From the NCBI GenBank assembly GCA_965153355.1, contig OZ231127.1, forward strand, positions 18,786,001 through 18,850,000: a stretch of DNA of 64,000 nt, given 5' to 3'. Shown piece by piece: positions 22,837 to 34,661 of this stretch. The translations under genes were made by a program, and so were the position numbers. The stretch comes from Flaccisagitta enflata (lineage: Eukaryota; Chaetognatha; Sagittoidea; Aphragmophora). Numbering within the stretch: the stretch's first letter is position 1; every line of letters starts with the position of its first letter. The notes beneath the pieces are model-generated. The model was not told the origin of the DNA and did not search any database. It saw only the letters and a program-made list of their open reading frames with translations.

Positions 22837-25800
22837 TGTCACACGCACACCAGACTGGGCCGTAGGACCCTTATGAAGGCAGATCGGCTACCAACAGCAG
22901 GGACTGGCTTCATTCATCATAACAACAAGATTTGCCAAGTTTTATGAACATATGATCAATTTTACTCATGGCCGCCACCCCCCCTAAAATCCCAGCATGA
23001 GGGTTGTTGTGGTAAAAATTCCAACTTTGGGTCACTTTGGCCTCAAAATTAGGCCCCTTCGAATTTAAATTTTGACCTAAAATCCATGAGATTATAAAAC
23101 TAGAGCTCAAGAGCTAACTAGTGGTGCAATCCGCATGTTTTTATCTTAATTTGTTGAGATTTGAGAGCATTTCAAAGATGAAAGGGTATGAGGGTCAAAT
23201 TGCAGCTTATTTTCAGTGGCATTTTTGACATTTTTCACAGATTTGAACATATTTTGGCTTTGGATGGACCAATCTGCATGAAATTGGTGATCAAATTGAA
23301 GAGTTTTTGCTGCTCTAGCTGATGGTAAAAAAATTTCTGATCGATTTTGCCCTCAATTTTTTTTATTGACTGTAGAGGCAGGTGTAAAAAAGTCGATTTT
23401 CTTGAAAATTGAGCAATTTTGGACAAAAAATTAGACCACTTCCATTTTTAAAAAAGACTTAAAATCTATGAGCAAAATAAAGAGCTGCTCAAGAGCTAAC
23501 TAGTGATGCAATCGGCATGTCAATATGTTTTTGCATTTAGATTTTACAGAACTTCAAAGATTAAAGGGTATGTCAAAATGACCATTTATGGTCACTTTGG
23601 CCGTATTGGCCTCAATTAGGGGTAACTTTGCCGCAGAAATCGAGAGAAAAATCTGTGAGATTATAAAACTAGAGCTCAAGAGCTAACCAGTGGTGCAATC
23701 CACATGTTGCTATCATTTTTCATTTAAGTTTGAGAGCATTTCAAAGATGGAAGGGTAAGAGGGTTATTTTACCGGATAAACTTGGGGGTCAAATTTGACA
23801 ATTTTTACATTTTTTGATATATCTTGGCTTTGGATGGACAAATATGGATAAAATTGGTGACTAAATTGAAGATTTTTTGATGCTCTAAATGATTCTGGTA
23901 AAATTTTTGATCGATATGACCCTCAAAATTTTTTGGAGACTGTAGAAGCAGGTGCTAAAAAGAGTATTTTTTTGCCCATTTGGTTACTTTTGTCACAAAA
24001 TTTTGGTGCTTCCGAGCTAGAAAAAGACAAGAAATTCATGAGCAAACCAAACTACAGCTCAAGCGCTAACCAGTGGTGCAATCGGCATCTCAATATGTTG
24101 AAGCGTATAGATTTATTACAGCTTCGAAGAACAGTAGGTATGATAAAATGAAAGTTTTGCTAATTTTTGTCATTTTGGGCTCATCTGTCCGTCCACTTAT
24201 TTATAGTCACTTTTTAGTCGCGTGCTACGCGACTCTACACCCCGCTATGTCGGTCCGTCGGTCGGTTGGTTGGTCGGTCGGTCGGTCCCCTTTTTTACTT
24301 TTTTGGCGTTTTTGAGCTTTTTGAGCATACGGCTCCTGCCCAGATGCCCTAGTGACTTTCTCCAGCACTGCTCCTGCCCACCCGCACGCGACTAGGGTAG
24401 CCGTGTATCCGGCCTTGTTTATTTGATCCTAAAATTTGAAAAAATCGCACTGATTTCTTTTTTTCTTTTTTTTCAACTTTGAGAGCCTCTATACACTTTT
24501 GGGCGACATATTGATCCAAACTTTTCCTACAATCATCTAGAGTACCAAAAACTCTTCATTTTGGTCACCAATTTTGTGACAATTGGTCCATCCAAAGCAA
24601 ATTTACAATGAGTAATGTGTGAACTGACAAAATTACTGTGGCAAAATGTACCTCAAAATACAGCATCTTCCCTTATCCTTAAAATGCTCTCTTTTGGTCA
24701 TGGATTTTATGTCAATTATTGAGTTGTAAGTAGCTAAATTTGTTGTCCAAAATTGCCCAATTTACAAAAAAAAAAACACTTTTTGCATCTGCTTCCATGG
24801 TCATTAAAAAAAATTGGGGGGCATATCGATCAAAAAATCTTTTACCATCTGCTAGAGCAGCAAAAACTCTTCAGTTTGGTCACCAATTTCATGCAGATTG
24901 GTTCATCTAAAGCCAAGAAATATTGAAATTAGCGAAAAGTGTCATAATCGCCATTCAAATTTAAGCTGCAATTTGACCTTCCTACCCTTTCATCTTTGAA
25001 ATACTCTAAAATCTTTGCAAATTAAGATAGAAATATGCGGATTGCACCACTGGTTAGCTCTTGAGCTCTAGTTTTATAATCTCACAGATTTTTTTATCGA
25101 TTTCTACAGCAAAGTGACCCCATATTGAGGCCAAAAGGGCCAAAGTGACCATAAATGGTCATTTTGACATACCATTTGATTTTTAAAGTTCTGTAAAATC
25201 TAAACGCAAAAACATATTGACATGCTGATTGCACCACTAGTTAGCTCTTGAACAGCTTTTTATTTTGCTCATGGATTTTAAGTCTTTTTTGAAAATGGAA
25301 GTGGTTTTATTTTCTGTCTAAAATTGCTCAATTTTCAAGAAAATCAACTTTTTTACACCTGCTTCTACAGTCTTTAAAAAAAATTGAGGGCAAAATTGAT
25401 CAAAACTTTTTTTACCATCAGCTCGAGCAGCAAAAACTCTTCAATTTGATCACCAATTCCATGCAGATTGGTCCATCCAAAGCCAAAATATGTTCAAATC
25501 TGTGAAAAATGTCAAAATTGCAACTGAAAATAAGCTGCAATTTGACCCTCATACCCTTTCATCTTGGAAATGCTCTCAAATCTCAACAAATTAAGATAAA
25601 AACATGCGGATTGCACCACTAGTTAGCTCTTGAGCTCTAGTTTTATAATCTCATGGATTTTAGGTCAAAATTTAAATTCGAAGGGGCCTAATTTTGAGGC
25701 CAAAGTGACCCAAAGTTGGAATTTTTACCACAACAACCCTCATGCTGGGATTTTAGGGGGGGTGGCGGCCATGAGTAAAATTGATAATATGGTCATGAAA

Positions 25801-25920
25801 CTTGGCAAATCCTGTTGTTATGATGAGTGAAGCCAGTCCCTGCTGTTGGTAGCCGATCTGCCTTCATAAGGGTCCTACGGCCCAGTCTGACGCACACACA
25901 CACACACACACACACACAGT
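22780..25920. mobile_element. Nested long inverted repeat, about 3 kb, inside the transposon
   Basis: CAGACTGGGCCGTAGGACCC at 22851 is mirrored at 25870-25889, and the arms continue for about 1.3 kb each to a loop near 24150-24440. Both arms encode the same 66-residue open frame in opposite directions (22910-23110 and 25630-25830), which is a consequence of the inversion and is not a gene. Each arm contains about 575-bp internal repeats marked by AGCTCAAGAGCTAAC.AGTGGTGCAATC at about 23100, 23490, 23675 and 24057, with inverse copies near 25050, 25230 and 25615. Both outer ends are (CA)n tracts (22777-22845 and 25891-25918). The loop holds GTCGCG copy 6. Confidence 0.85.
24211..24419 (+). mobile_element. 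GTCGCG-family element, copy 6 (best preserved)
   Basis: It starts TTTTTAGTCGCGTGCTACGC, then CTCTACACCCCGCTATGTCG, (GGTC/GGTT)n at about 24250-24288, a T-rich stretch, two CTGCTCCTGCCCA blocks, and ends CGCACGCGACTAGGGTAGCC, GTGTATCCGGCCTTGTT. The GTCGCGTG near the start and CACGCGAC near the end are inverted repeats. It sits in the loop of the nested inverted repeat. Confidence 0.9.
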
Positions 25921-26329
25921 CTTAGCATCGCTATCCAATTTTTGTAATTAAAAGGCAATCCAAGCTATTCCCAAAGATGGATTACGCATGGGACCGGTGA
26001 CGATGGATGCACTAACTGAATCGACCACTTTAGTTTCAAGATTGGGACCACAGTCATGGCACTTTTTTGTTGCCCTTCAAATCAAAACCGACTGGTTGAG
26101 CGAGCCAGTTTCTACTTGGTCAAACAATGCAGCCTACCAGCGATTTCATAAGTTTGCTCACGATCTGCCGATTTCAAATGATAGCACTGAGAGAACAAGC
26201 AATGACTCGAATTTTGGCGCAAAAAACGAGGATGATTTTCAGGCTATGTTGAGTGTTGTTAGGCAGGCAATCAAGCGGTTACCAAGCCGGAGCACAAAAG
26301 CGGCTTTACTGAAGGCCTATGATGAATGA

Positions 26330-26734
26330 TTTTTGTTCGTATTTTTGGCCTTGGTTTCTTCGAATTTTTGGCCTCGGTTTCCTTTTATATTGTGAATTAC
26401 TTGCGTATTTAGATTTTGAAATTTGACAATGTCTTTTTTAAAGAATTATTTTAGAATTTCGTGATATTCGGTTTTAAATTATTCAAGAATTTTGAAATAT
26501 TTTGTTTTAGAATTATATAAGAATTTCAAAATATTTTGTTGGAGAATTAGTTTAGTATTCTGCGATACTTCTATGTGATGAAAATTTGAAAAAAAAAGAT
26601 GAAAGTGAAACTGAAAAACAAACTTCTGAAGCCCTGTCTCATTTTCTTCCTAGGTGGATATTTTCAGTGGCTTTTTTTTTTAATGCTGCTCCTAGTCGCC
26701 GACGCATGAGGGATTTCTCTTATGGGTGGATTTT
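26330..26734. other. AT-rich 3' region of the transposon gene
   Basis: 26400-26570 has three loose about 55-bp repeats (AGAATT.TTTTAGAATTTCG, GAATTTTGAAATATTTTGTT). It is probably the 3' untranslated part of the dead gene. No other gene. Confidence 0.5.
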
Positions 26735-26860
26735 AACAAGGCCAGATACATGGCCACCATAGTCGCGCACCGGTGGGCAGGGGGAGTGATAACCACCTGT
26801 ATATGCAGAAAAAAAAAGTTTGACAGACAGACAAAGCAGGTTGTACAGATGCGTGCACTC
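26735..26860 (-). mobile_element. GTCGCG-family element, copy 7, degenerate
   Basis: AACAAGGCCAGATACATGGC, TAGTCGCGCACCGGTGGGCA, GACAGACAGACAAAGCAGGT and TTGTACAGATGCGTGCACTC are seen in order. The tetranucleotide core has shrunk and the palindrome is damaged. Confidence 0.65.
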
Positions 26861-26904
26861 AAAATTTCATCAACAATGGAACAAAGCTGCTTCTTAACAA
26901 ATTG

Positions 26905-27365
26905 AGCCAGTGACCTTAACTTGGGCTCATTTCAAAGAGCTGCATGTGTTCTCTAAAATGAGCTCAAGTTGAGGTCATTAGCTCAATTTGTTTAGAAGAT
27001 ACATGCTTGCAAAGTTGCATGAATAAAATCCATGTTTTGCTCAAACTAACATCAACTTTGGAGCAACGCTGCTTTTAATGCAATTGAGCAAATGACCTCA
27101 ACTTGGGCTCATTTTAAAGAGTAGATGCACCTCTTTAAAATGAGCTCAAGTTGAGGTCATTAGCTCAATTCGTTTGGAAGATATAAGCTTTCAAAGTTGC
27201 ATAAATGAGATCCATGTTTTGCTTACACTAACATCAACTTTGAAGCAATGCTGCTTCTAAACGAATTGCGCTAATGACCTCAACTTGGGCTCATTTTAAA
27301 GAGCAGCGTCTATTCTTGAAAATGAGCCCAAGTTAAAGTCATTAGCTCAATTCGTTCAGAAAATA
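26905..27365. repeat. Right subterminal palindrome array of the 7-kb transposon
   Basis: Three palindromic units mirror those at 20690-21130 (for example ACCTCAACTTGGGCTCATTT and GAGGTCATTAGCTCAATTCG), at about 26910, 27085 and 27270. Confidence 0.85.
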
Positions 27366-27678
27366 TGAGCTAACGAAGATAGGGGTGTCTGACCAATGTA
27401 TTTTCTGTTTTTTCTTCATTTTTCTTTAACTACCGCTGCTCCAATTCTAATGCCCTTGACTTTCTGAGGCCTGTTTACTCTTTTTTAGTTATATTGGAAA
27501 GGAAAAAGCGCCGGGTGGGGTTACTCAAGCCATTTTCTGTGCATTTCAGGAGCGCTATTACTCAGCGTGTCTTCAGTGCAGCCTAATTAGCAGCAACAAA
27601 AACATCATCAGAATCAATCCAACATTCAAGACAATCCCAGCGCATTCAAGACGCGTGGCAGCAAATACGACCTTGTCA

Positions 27679-28776
<1,098 letters not shown>

Positions 28777-28807
28777 ACTAATTTGCCGATGAAAATTACG
28801 TTTGAAT

Positions 28808-28889
<82 letters not shown>

Positions 28890-29035
28890 TTTTCTATTTT
28901 TCCTACCTTATTTATTGTCTAGATTTTATGATTCTATTTATTGTACTACACCGCTCAAAACAATTATTTGTTTACGTGATTAATTCATGTATATTGAGCA
29001 TTAAACATCACATCACATCACATCTCTCTCTCTCT
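28777..29035 (+). repeat. LINE 3' tail with (CT)n and (CACAT)n
   Basis: After the LINE stop come 34 bases, (CT)n at 28811-28886, about 110 bases of AT-rich 3' sequence and a short CATCACATCACATCACATCT tail, as expected for LINEs that end in a short tandem repeat. Confidence 0.65.
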
Positions 29036-30339
29036 CCTTCGGCCTCTATCGGTCTATGCCTTTTGCCATAATCTCTGGCCTCAATCGAAACCTATCGTCT
29101 ATTGTTTAAGAACCGGTCAGTCTCTGCTTCATTTCCAGTCACAAGTCACCTACAAATACAGAAATCACTAATTAACGACGCTGCAGCGCCAATCCAACAT
29201 GAATCGAATGGACATGAACTCAAAGAAAAAAAAAAACTAATCCAACATTCTTGCTTTTTTCAATGAAATGAAGCGGGCCTCCTCTCGATTTATGATTAGA
29301 AAAAAATACTCATAATCGTCGCAATTTTTTCCTCTCTTGCGCGCTACTTCGTTTTTCTACATCACGTAAGTATAAAATTGCAATTGTATCCAAATGAAAG
29401 TCTATATTCATGATGAAATGAAAAAGAGAATGAAAATAGACCGCTCATAGTAGTATAAATATATATGCGACTAACTCATATTTTCGATTTAGGTCATTTC
29501 CACAATAAACCGGCCCAGCTGAAATTCATGATGTAACAGACAAAAAAATTATTTTTGTTATGCTAATCCTTTTTTTTTCGTGATAAAAGTTGTTGTAACA
29601 CATTACCTGAGATTCAGTGCCTAGCTAACATCCTTCATACTTGAAATTTTGATAAGCTATGTAGCAATAAATAGGCCAAAATCACACCATTTTTCATGTC
29701 ACACTGTTGTCACACTCAAAACCACAATCAAAAAGACATCAAAAAATCATTAAGCCTACCCAATTATAGGTCATTTTTGTATAATTGCAATCCCTAAAGA
29801 AGAACTAAAGATTTTATAGTGATCAGTTGCCATTTACTATAGAAAAATTTCATTTTTAGTTGATTTGTCTAAAATGATGATTTATTTGATTTTGATATGT
29901 AACAGTTTAATAAACTTTATATAGCAATATCTTAAGTATTAGGGAAAATTTCTTTTTTCCCCCATTAGTACAGACATAACTCAAATTACATGCAAAATTT
30001 CAGACCTTAATGTCAATTCTGACTGAAGATATTGATTTTTGAAGAGAGTGACCTAATATGTTAACACCCTGTTACATTTATGTTACTCTGATTACGATAA
30101 AAATTAACATAGTTGAACTTTTAAGTATTAGAATATTTTCTTTTGTATGATCTAAAAGAGTATCAAATTCTGAGCATAGGGCTCAAATTCTATGCTATAA
30201 ATTGCGACCGTTATGAAATTATGATATTTTTATCAATGTTAACGAATTCAGTCGCCTAATTTCCGCCAGTCTAGTTTATTGTGGAAACTGCCTTTACACG
30301 AGAAAATTTATTACCAATTACATATGGCGAATCTCGCCA

Positions 30340-30340
<1 letters not shown>
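29036..30340. other. AT-rich sequence, no gene seen
   Basis: There are no long frames or inverted ends that I can support. TGTTACA/TGTAACA motifs recur at 29533, 29594, 29901 and 30069. It could be an old non-coding element. Confidence 0.4.
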
Positions 30341-30780
<440 letters not shown>

Positions 30781-30904
30781 GTAGCTAGAAAAGCTTACAT
30801 GAAAAAGCAATTTCGCTTTGATTTCGGGAACCCCACCGTCTTCTATCAAGTTTACGGATTTTAGTTTATTTTTACAATCGTTAAGCAATATGGACCTAAA
30901 TGAA

Positions 30905-31070
<166 letters not shown>

Positions 31071-31283
31071 TGTCCACTGGAGAAGGAGTAGGTTATACGC
31101 TCCCGCTCACTCGTCTGCGACGATATTGTCACCCCGCGTTTCTTGTTCCCATCTCTACAGGGGGATCCCGACATTGGCTATTATCGGAAATAGCGCTTCA
31201 TCTCAACTAGCCTTTTCGCACTGGAAGATCTCATTCAATGAATCGCTACATCTCGTTGCAAATCTAAACAAACCATCAGGCAC

Positions 31284-34200
31284 ATGCTTGTTAAATCACA
31301 ACAAGCTCTCTCTCATATCCTCCATCGCGTCATTTCTAACTCCGATCAACAGTCAATTGATCAACTTAGTCAAAAAAGTTCCTCCATCATGGATGAAAAA
31401 TTTGAATCTCCTTGCACATATTTGAATAAGTTGGAAGGTCAGTCAGAAGGACAGTTAGAAAACAACAACAACAACAACAACAACCTGATCGATACGAGTG
31501 GCGAATATCTTGGAAATCAACGTGAGGATCAACTTGTTGTTAGAAGAAATGACGACAAAGACCACGTCAAAGACAACATTACCGAAACGGAGCGGCCTCA
31601 CTGCCCATCATCGGACTTGTGCACTTTCGCGAATCCTTGCGACTTGGATGATTGCACACTGATCATCGCGAGACCGAGCGAACTTTCAAGACCATTAAAT
31701 TCAATCCATTCTGCGGAAAGCATTCACTCTTCCTATCGTGTTGGTAAAAGCATCACCGAATCAAATGAAAACTCTATCAAAGATTCAAACGGAAATGTCT
31801 CTATTGACAAATACTCCATTACGGATCCATCATCACCTTCAAATCTAGGAAAAATTTATGTTGATAAAGATAAAGTGATTCTTGTTGATGATACCAAGAA
31901 TGACCACGACCATGGTGACAACAATGTTCATGAGGAGAGGAACTACAACAACAAAAAGAGCTACAGCCCAGGCAACGACTCTAGCAATAACGATGGCTTT
32001 TTCGTTACCGTTGAGGGGAATGGTGTCAACAAAGCCGAAGGGGACAAAAGTAACATGAGTATGAAAGAGCCTTGCCACAGACTGTCATCCTCTCTCACTT
32101 TCATCCCTCTTGCTTCCTCATCTCTCTTCTTTACTTCAAATCTGTCGCAATCATCTCCGAGTCTATTTCAACCCTCTTTAGCGCTGATCTCAGACCATGA
32201 ATTGTCACATCTCATCGAAAATCTAAACAAACCATCATTAGTAAATCTAAGCCATTCCGCTGAATCAATTCATAAAGGCATTGCCGACACAAATGAGTGC
32301 TTAATCAATGACTCAGACAAAAGTCTCGACAAAAATAGCTGTACTACGATTTATAAATCCGCGCAGACGAAATTAGGAACCAATTTGGAATATTCAGATA
32401 AAGGTGGAATCTACATCGGCGACAATAAAGGTAGCAGTGGTGACGCCAATTGTGATGGCAGTGGTGATGCCAATTGTGATGGCAGTGGTGACGCCAATTG
32501 TGATGGCAGTGGTGACGCCAATTGTGATGGCAGTGGTGATGCCAATTGTGATGGCAGTGGTGATGCCAATTGTGATGGCAGTGGTGACGCCAATTGTGAT
32601 GGCAGTGGTGATGCCAATTGTGATGGCAGTGGTGACACCAATTGTGATTGCAGTGGTGACGCCAATTGTGATGGCATTTACGTCATTGAGCAAATTTATG
32701 ACCAAAGCCAAAGCCAGGAAGACTTAGATGATGAAAGTCGAATTGATATATGTGTTGATAACAAGGATAACGATGGTTCTCAAAATCATAATGACAACGA
32801 CGTCCATCTCAAAAGTGATTTTAACAGTACCCAGAGCGACAAACATAGCAGCAGTCTCAGTGATATCAACGATTATTCTTTCCGAGTTAATGAGGGGGAT
32901 GATGAGGAGAAGGCTGCCAAAAGTCACACCAAGATCACTAAGGAGCCTTATCGCATAATTTCTCGTTCTCTCTCTGCTCGCAACCTTTGGCCTTTCTCAC
33001 CTCACTTACCTTCCGTTCCATCGCCTCAATCACTCTCTACTCCAATGATCTCATGCAAATTACGATGTCACAACGCAAATCACAGCGAGCAATCAAAAGT
33101 AAATGATTGCCATAAGTGTAGATCGGCTTGTCGCGGAATTTCTGACTCAATCGTCGGGTCAGTGAAGTTTTCTAACGGTGAATTATCTGGTTTGGCAACA
33201 TCAGCAAAGAATTTTGAACTTGACAAAGAACCTGAACTAGCGGGTGGAAATGACAAAAACGTAGAGATTGATGTTGACGACAATATCGAACCCGCCGCCG
33301 CCACCAACAAGTTTTTTCCATCCATCGCTCCAACGATACTCGCCGCCCTCTTGGATGATGTAGATGAGCACGAGGATAAAAATGATGTTGAGGACGTCCA
33401 CCGCAGCTCATTCTCAAGATTGAAGACTCTATGCGGAGAATTGGTATTCTATATCTTACTCCTTTACTCTGCAGCGATGTACACATTGGACGTTTGCTTG
33501 GATGTCCATCTCGCGTCTCGATACTTCCGCGAAGGAGAATATTGGTGGGGAGGATGCACGACAACCATCATCTTAGTACCGTGGATCATCTATCTCGTCA
33601 TCGCTTGGAACGGCGATGCGGAACATAGTCTTTGGACCCTGGCGGCGGTTTTCAACCTTTTCCCAGTTGCGATTCTGGTCGACGCCGCCCAGAGACGATG
33701 GAAGGGTGAACGAAAAGAAGCGGCAGCTTCACAACTGGTCGCGAGCTATTATCTTCTTATCGAAGTTGCGCTGGAATCTTTCCCTCAAGCTTCATTGCAG
33801 CTTTACATTTTCTCACAGTCTAACCTTATGGATTTTCCACTTATCTTTTCCATCCTGATGTCCATTTACTCCGTCGTCTGCGGAATCACGAAAGGGAGTT
33901 GGGGTGGCGTGGATTATTTCAAAAAAACGTACGGAATGCTTACTCACCTCATTTTCCTCCCCTGGCTCCTTTTCCATTTTGTCTCCTTCGTTCCTCCGCT
34001 CGCCTTTTTGTCCTCACTGAAAAATCACGCTAGTCCGGTGCTCATGCTCGCCCTTTTCTACTTACTCCTTCACGGATTTCTATCTGCTTTTTTTACTTTC
34101 GCCGGGACAAATTTCCCGCCGGTTCGACGCTTCTCCCGCGTCTTCTCTTTCCTTTTGCAACTCGTCTTCGCCTTTGCCTCATTTTGGATTTCCACTTCTT

Positions 34201-34628
34201 GGATCGCTTCTCTCGCTCCTTTTCTGGGCCAATCGAAGGTCAAATTACTCCCGCCCTTCATTTGGCCCAATACATCGGCTCCGTTTCAAAAATGGGTCGT
34301 TGATCCTCAGACTCAGAGCACATTTCAGCAGTCGTGGGCTATATGTAATGTGTCATCCACGCATGAACTTCCGGCGGCAAATAGGACATTCCATGAAAGT
34401 CCCCATCTGAGGGTCAGCGACATCATCACCTCTATTAGGTCGTTCGAATGCTGCTTGACGGACATAGCGGCGCATCTATACATCACCTTTAACGTACTAA
34501 ATGGCGTCTTGCTAGCGTATCACTTGGTGCTCATCTTTTGCTGGCCACGATTATGGGACAATCTGGAAGAGAAGGGGAAAAAAAGGAAGGAGGAAGCGGA
34601 GAGAAGGAAGATGAGAAATGCCGCATGA
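31284..34628 (+). CDS. XK-related (XKR family) membrane protein with long acidic N-terminus
   Basis: A single 1114-codon frame. Residues about 710-1092 form the XKR domain: a CGELVFYILLLYSAAMYTLD segment, further hydrophobic helices at about 750-772, 778-797, 811-835, 843-862, 880-905, 912-935, 945-975 and 1070-1092, and the family hallmark ESFPQASLQLYIF at about 823-835. XKR proteins sit in the plasma membrane, and some vertebrate members scramble phospholipids during apoptosis or transport. Whether this one does is unknown. Residues 1-700 are rich in Asp, Asn and Ser, have no counterpart in typical 400-600-residue family members, and contain two diverged tandem blocks (about 130-290 and 310-570) plus ten copies of SGDANCDG. 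The C-terminal tail is short and basic (KKRKEEAERRKMRNAA) with no obvious caspase site. The first ATG is used; an upstream, out-of-frame fragment resembling the repeats suggests the true start may differ. Confidence 0.85.
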   Translation: MLVKSQQALSHILHRVISNSDQQSIDQLSQKSSSIMDEKFESPCTYLNKLEGQSEGQLENNNNNNNNLIDTSGEYLGNQREDQLVVRRNDDKDHVKDNITETERPHCPSSDLCTFANPCDLDDCTLIIARPSELSRPLNSIHSAESIHSSYRVGKSITESNENSIKDSNGNVSIDKYSITDPSSPSNLGKIYVDKDKVILVDDTKNDHDHGDNNVHEERNYNNKKSYSPGNDSSNNDGFFVTVEGNGVNKAEGDKSNMSMKEPCHRLSSSLTFIPLASSSLFFTSNLSQSSPSLFQPSLALISDHELSHLIENLNKPSLVNLSHSAESIHKGIADTNECLINDSDKSLDKNSCTTIYKSAQTKLGTNLEYSDKGGIYIGDNKGSSGDANCDGSGDANCDGSGDANCDGSGDANCDGSGDANCDGSGDANCDGSGDANCDGSGDANCDGSGDTNCDCSGDANCDGIYVIEQIYDQSQSQEDLDDESRIDICVDNKDNDGSQNHNDNDVHLKSDFNSTQSDKHSSSLSDINDYSFRVNEGDDEEKAAKSHTKITKEPYRIISRSLSARNLWPFSPHLPSVPSPQSLSTPMISCKLRCHNANHSEQSKVNDCHKCRSACRGISDSIVGSVKFSNGELSGLATSAKNFELDKEPELAGGNDKNVEIDVDDNIEPAAATNKFFPSIAPTILAALLDDVDEHEDKNDVEDVHRSSFSRLKTLCGELVFYILLLYSAAMYTLDVCLDVHLASRYFREGEYWWGGCTTTIILVPWIIYLVIAWNGDAEHSLWTLAAVFNLFPVAILVDAAQRRWKGERKEAAASQLVASYYLLIEVALESFPQASLQLYIFSQSNLMDFPLIFSILMSIYSVVCGITKGSWGGVDYFKKTYGMLTHLIFLPWLLFHFVSFVPPLAFLSSLKNHASPVLMLALFYLLLHGFLSAFFTFAGTNFPPVRRFSRVFSFLLQLVFAFASFWISTSWIASLAPFLGQSKVKLLPPFIWPNTSAPFQKWVVDPQTQSTFQQSWAICNVSSTHELPAANRTFHESPHLRVSDIITSIRSFECCLTDIAAHLYITFNVLNGVLLAYHLVLIFCWPRLWDNLEEKGKKRKEEAERRKMRNAA
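32435..32674 (+). repeat. 24-bp tandem repeat, ten copies, inside the XKR-like gene
   Basis: Units of GCAGTGGTGACGCCAATTGT plus GATG are almost identical (C/T at one position, two damaged near the end). They code for SGDANCDG in frame. Because the unit is a multiple of three, alternative frames on both strands also stay open; those are not genes. Confidence 0.95.
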
Positions 34629-34661
34629 GCAATAGGGTGGTCGTGGACTAGAGATTACATT

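Larger units (their letters stand above)
21376..26329 (+). pseudogene. Broken multi-exon gene of the 7-kb transposon
   Basis: Exons are inferred from frame and splice phase. About 21376-21575 has FKVLGIGCAKHVCELLENAL and ends NENEKDYKK before GT. 21888-22022 starts after TTTCACAG with LRTITLPRSEKIKR and is phase 0 at both ends. 22122-22284 starts after CTAATTAG with ALFGKCPPEEMGKLNHNIGA, continues ISKARWMVAV and is phase 1 at its end. 22463-22719 starts after TCTACAG with ALERISVVVSLTLVKFW in matching phase. About 25945-26329 has GPQSWHFFVALQIKTDW and ends LPSRSTKAALLKAYDE before a stop. The fourth exon carries an in-frame TAA at 22642-22644 after QNHLW, where a Tyr codon would restore the frame. 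The order NHNIGAISKARW, QNHLW, SDDER, SNDSTER agrees with my memory of an uncharacterised metazoan transposon protein family; this needs a search. The nested inverted repeat and GTCGCG copies interrupt it, so the gene is dead. Confidence 0.65.
20491..27557 (+). mobile_element. 7.07-kb DNA transposon with 8-bp target duplication
   Basis: TTACTCAG occurs immediately outside both ends (20483-20490 and 27558-27565). The termini are TAGCGCTCATGGAATGCGCA and, inverted, GAGCGCTA preceded by TGCATTTCAG. Near-identical inverted arms run inward about 200 bp (CCCCACCCGGCGC, AGGCCTCAGAAAGTC, AACACCCCTATCTTTGTTAGCTC) and then continue as subterminal palindrome arrays to about 21130 and from about 26880. 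A broken multi-exon gene lies inside. The 8-bp duplication fits hAT, P or Zisupton-like superfamilies. The TAG..CTA ends favour hAT, but I cannot assign the superfamily from the protein fragments. Confidence 0.9.

Noticed and set aside
22910-25830. A 66-residue frame found identically at two places on opposite strands
   Set aside because: It lies in both arms of the nested inverted repeat. The duplication explains the identity, and there is no domain or start context.
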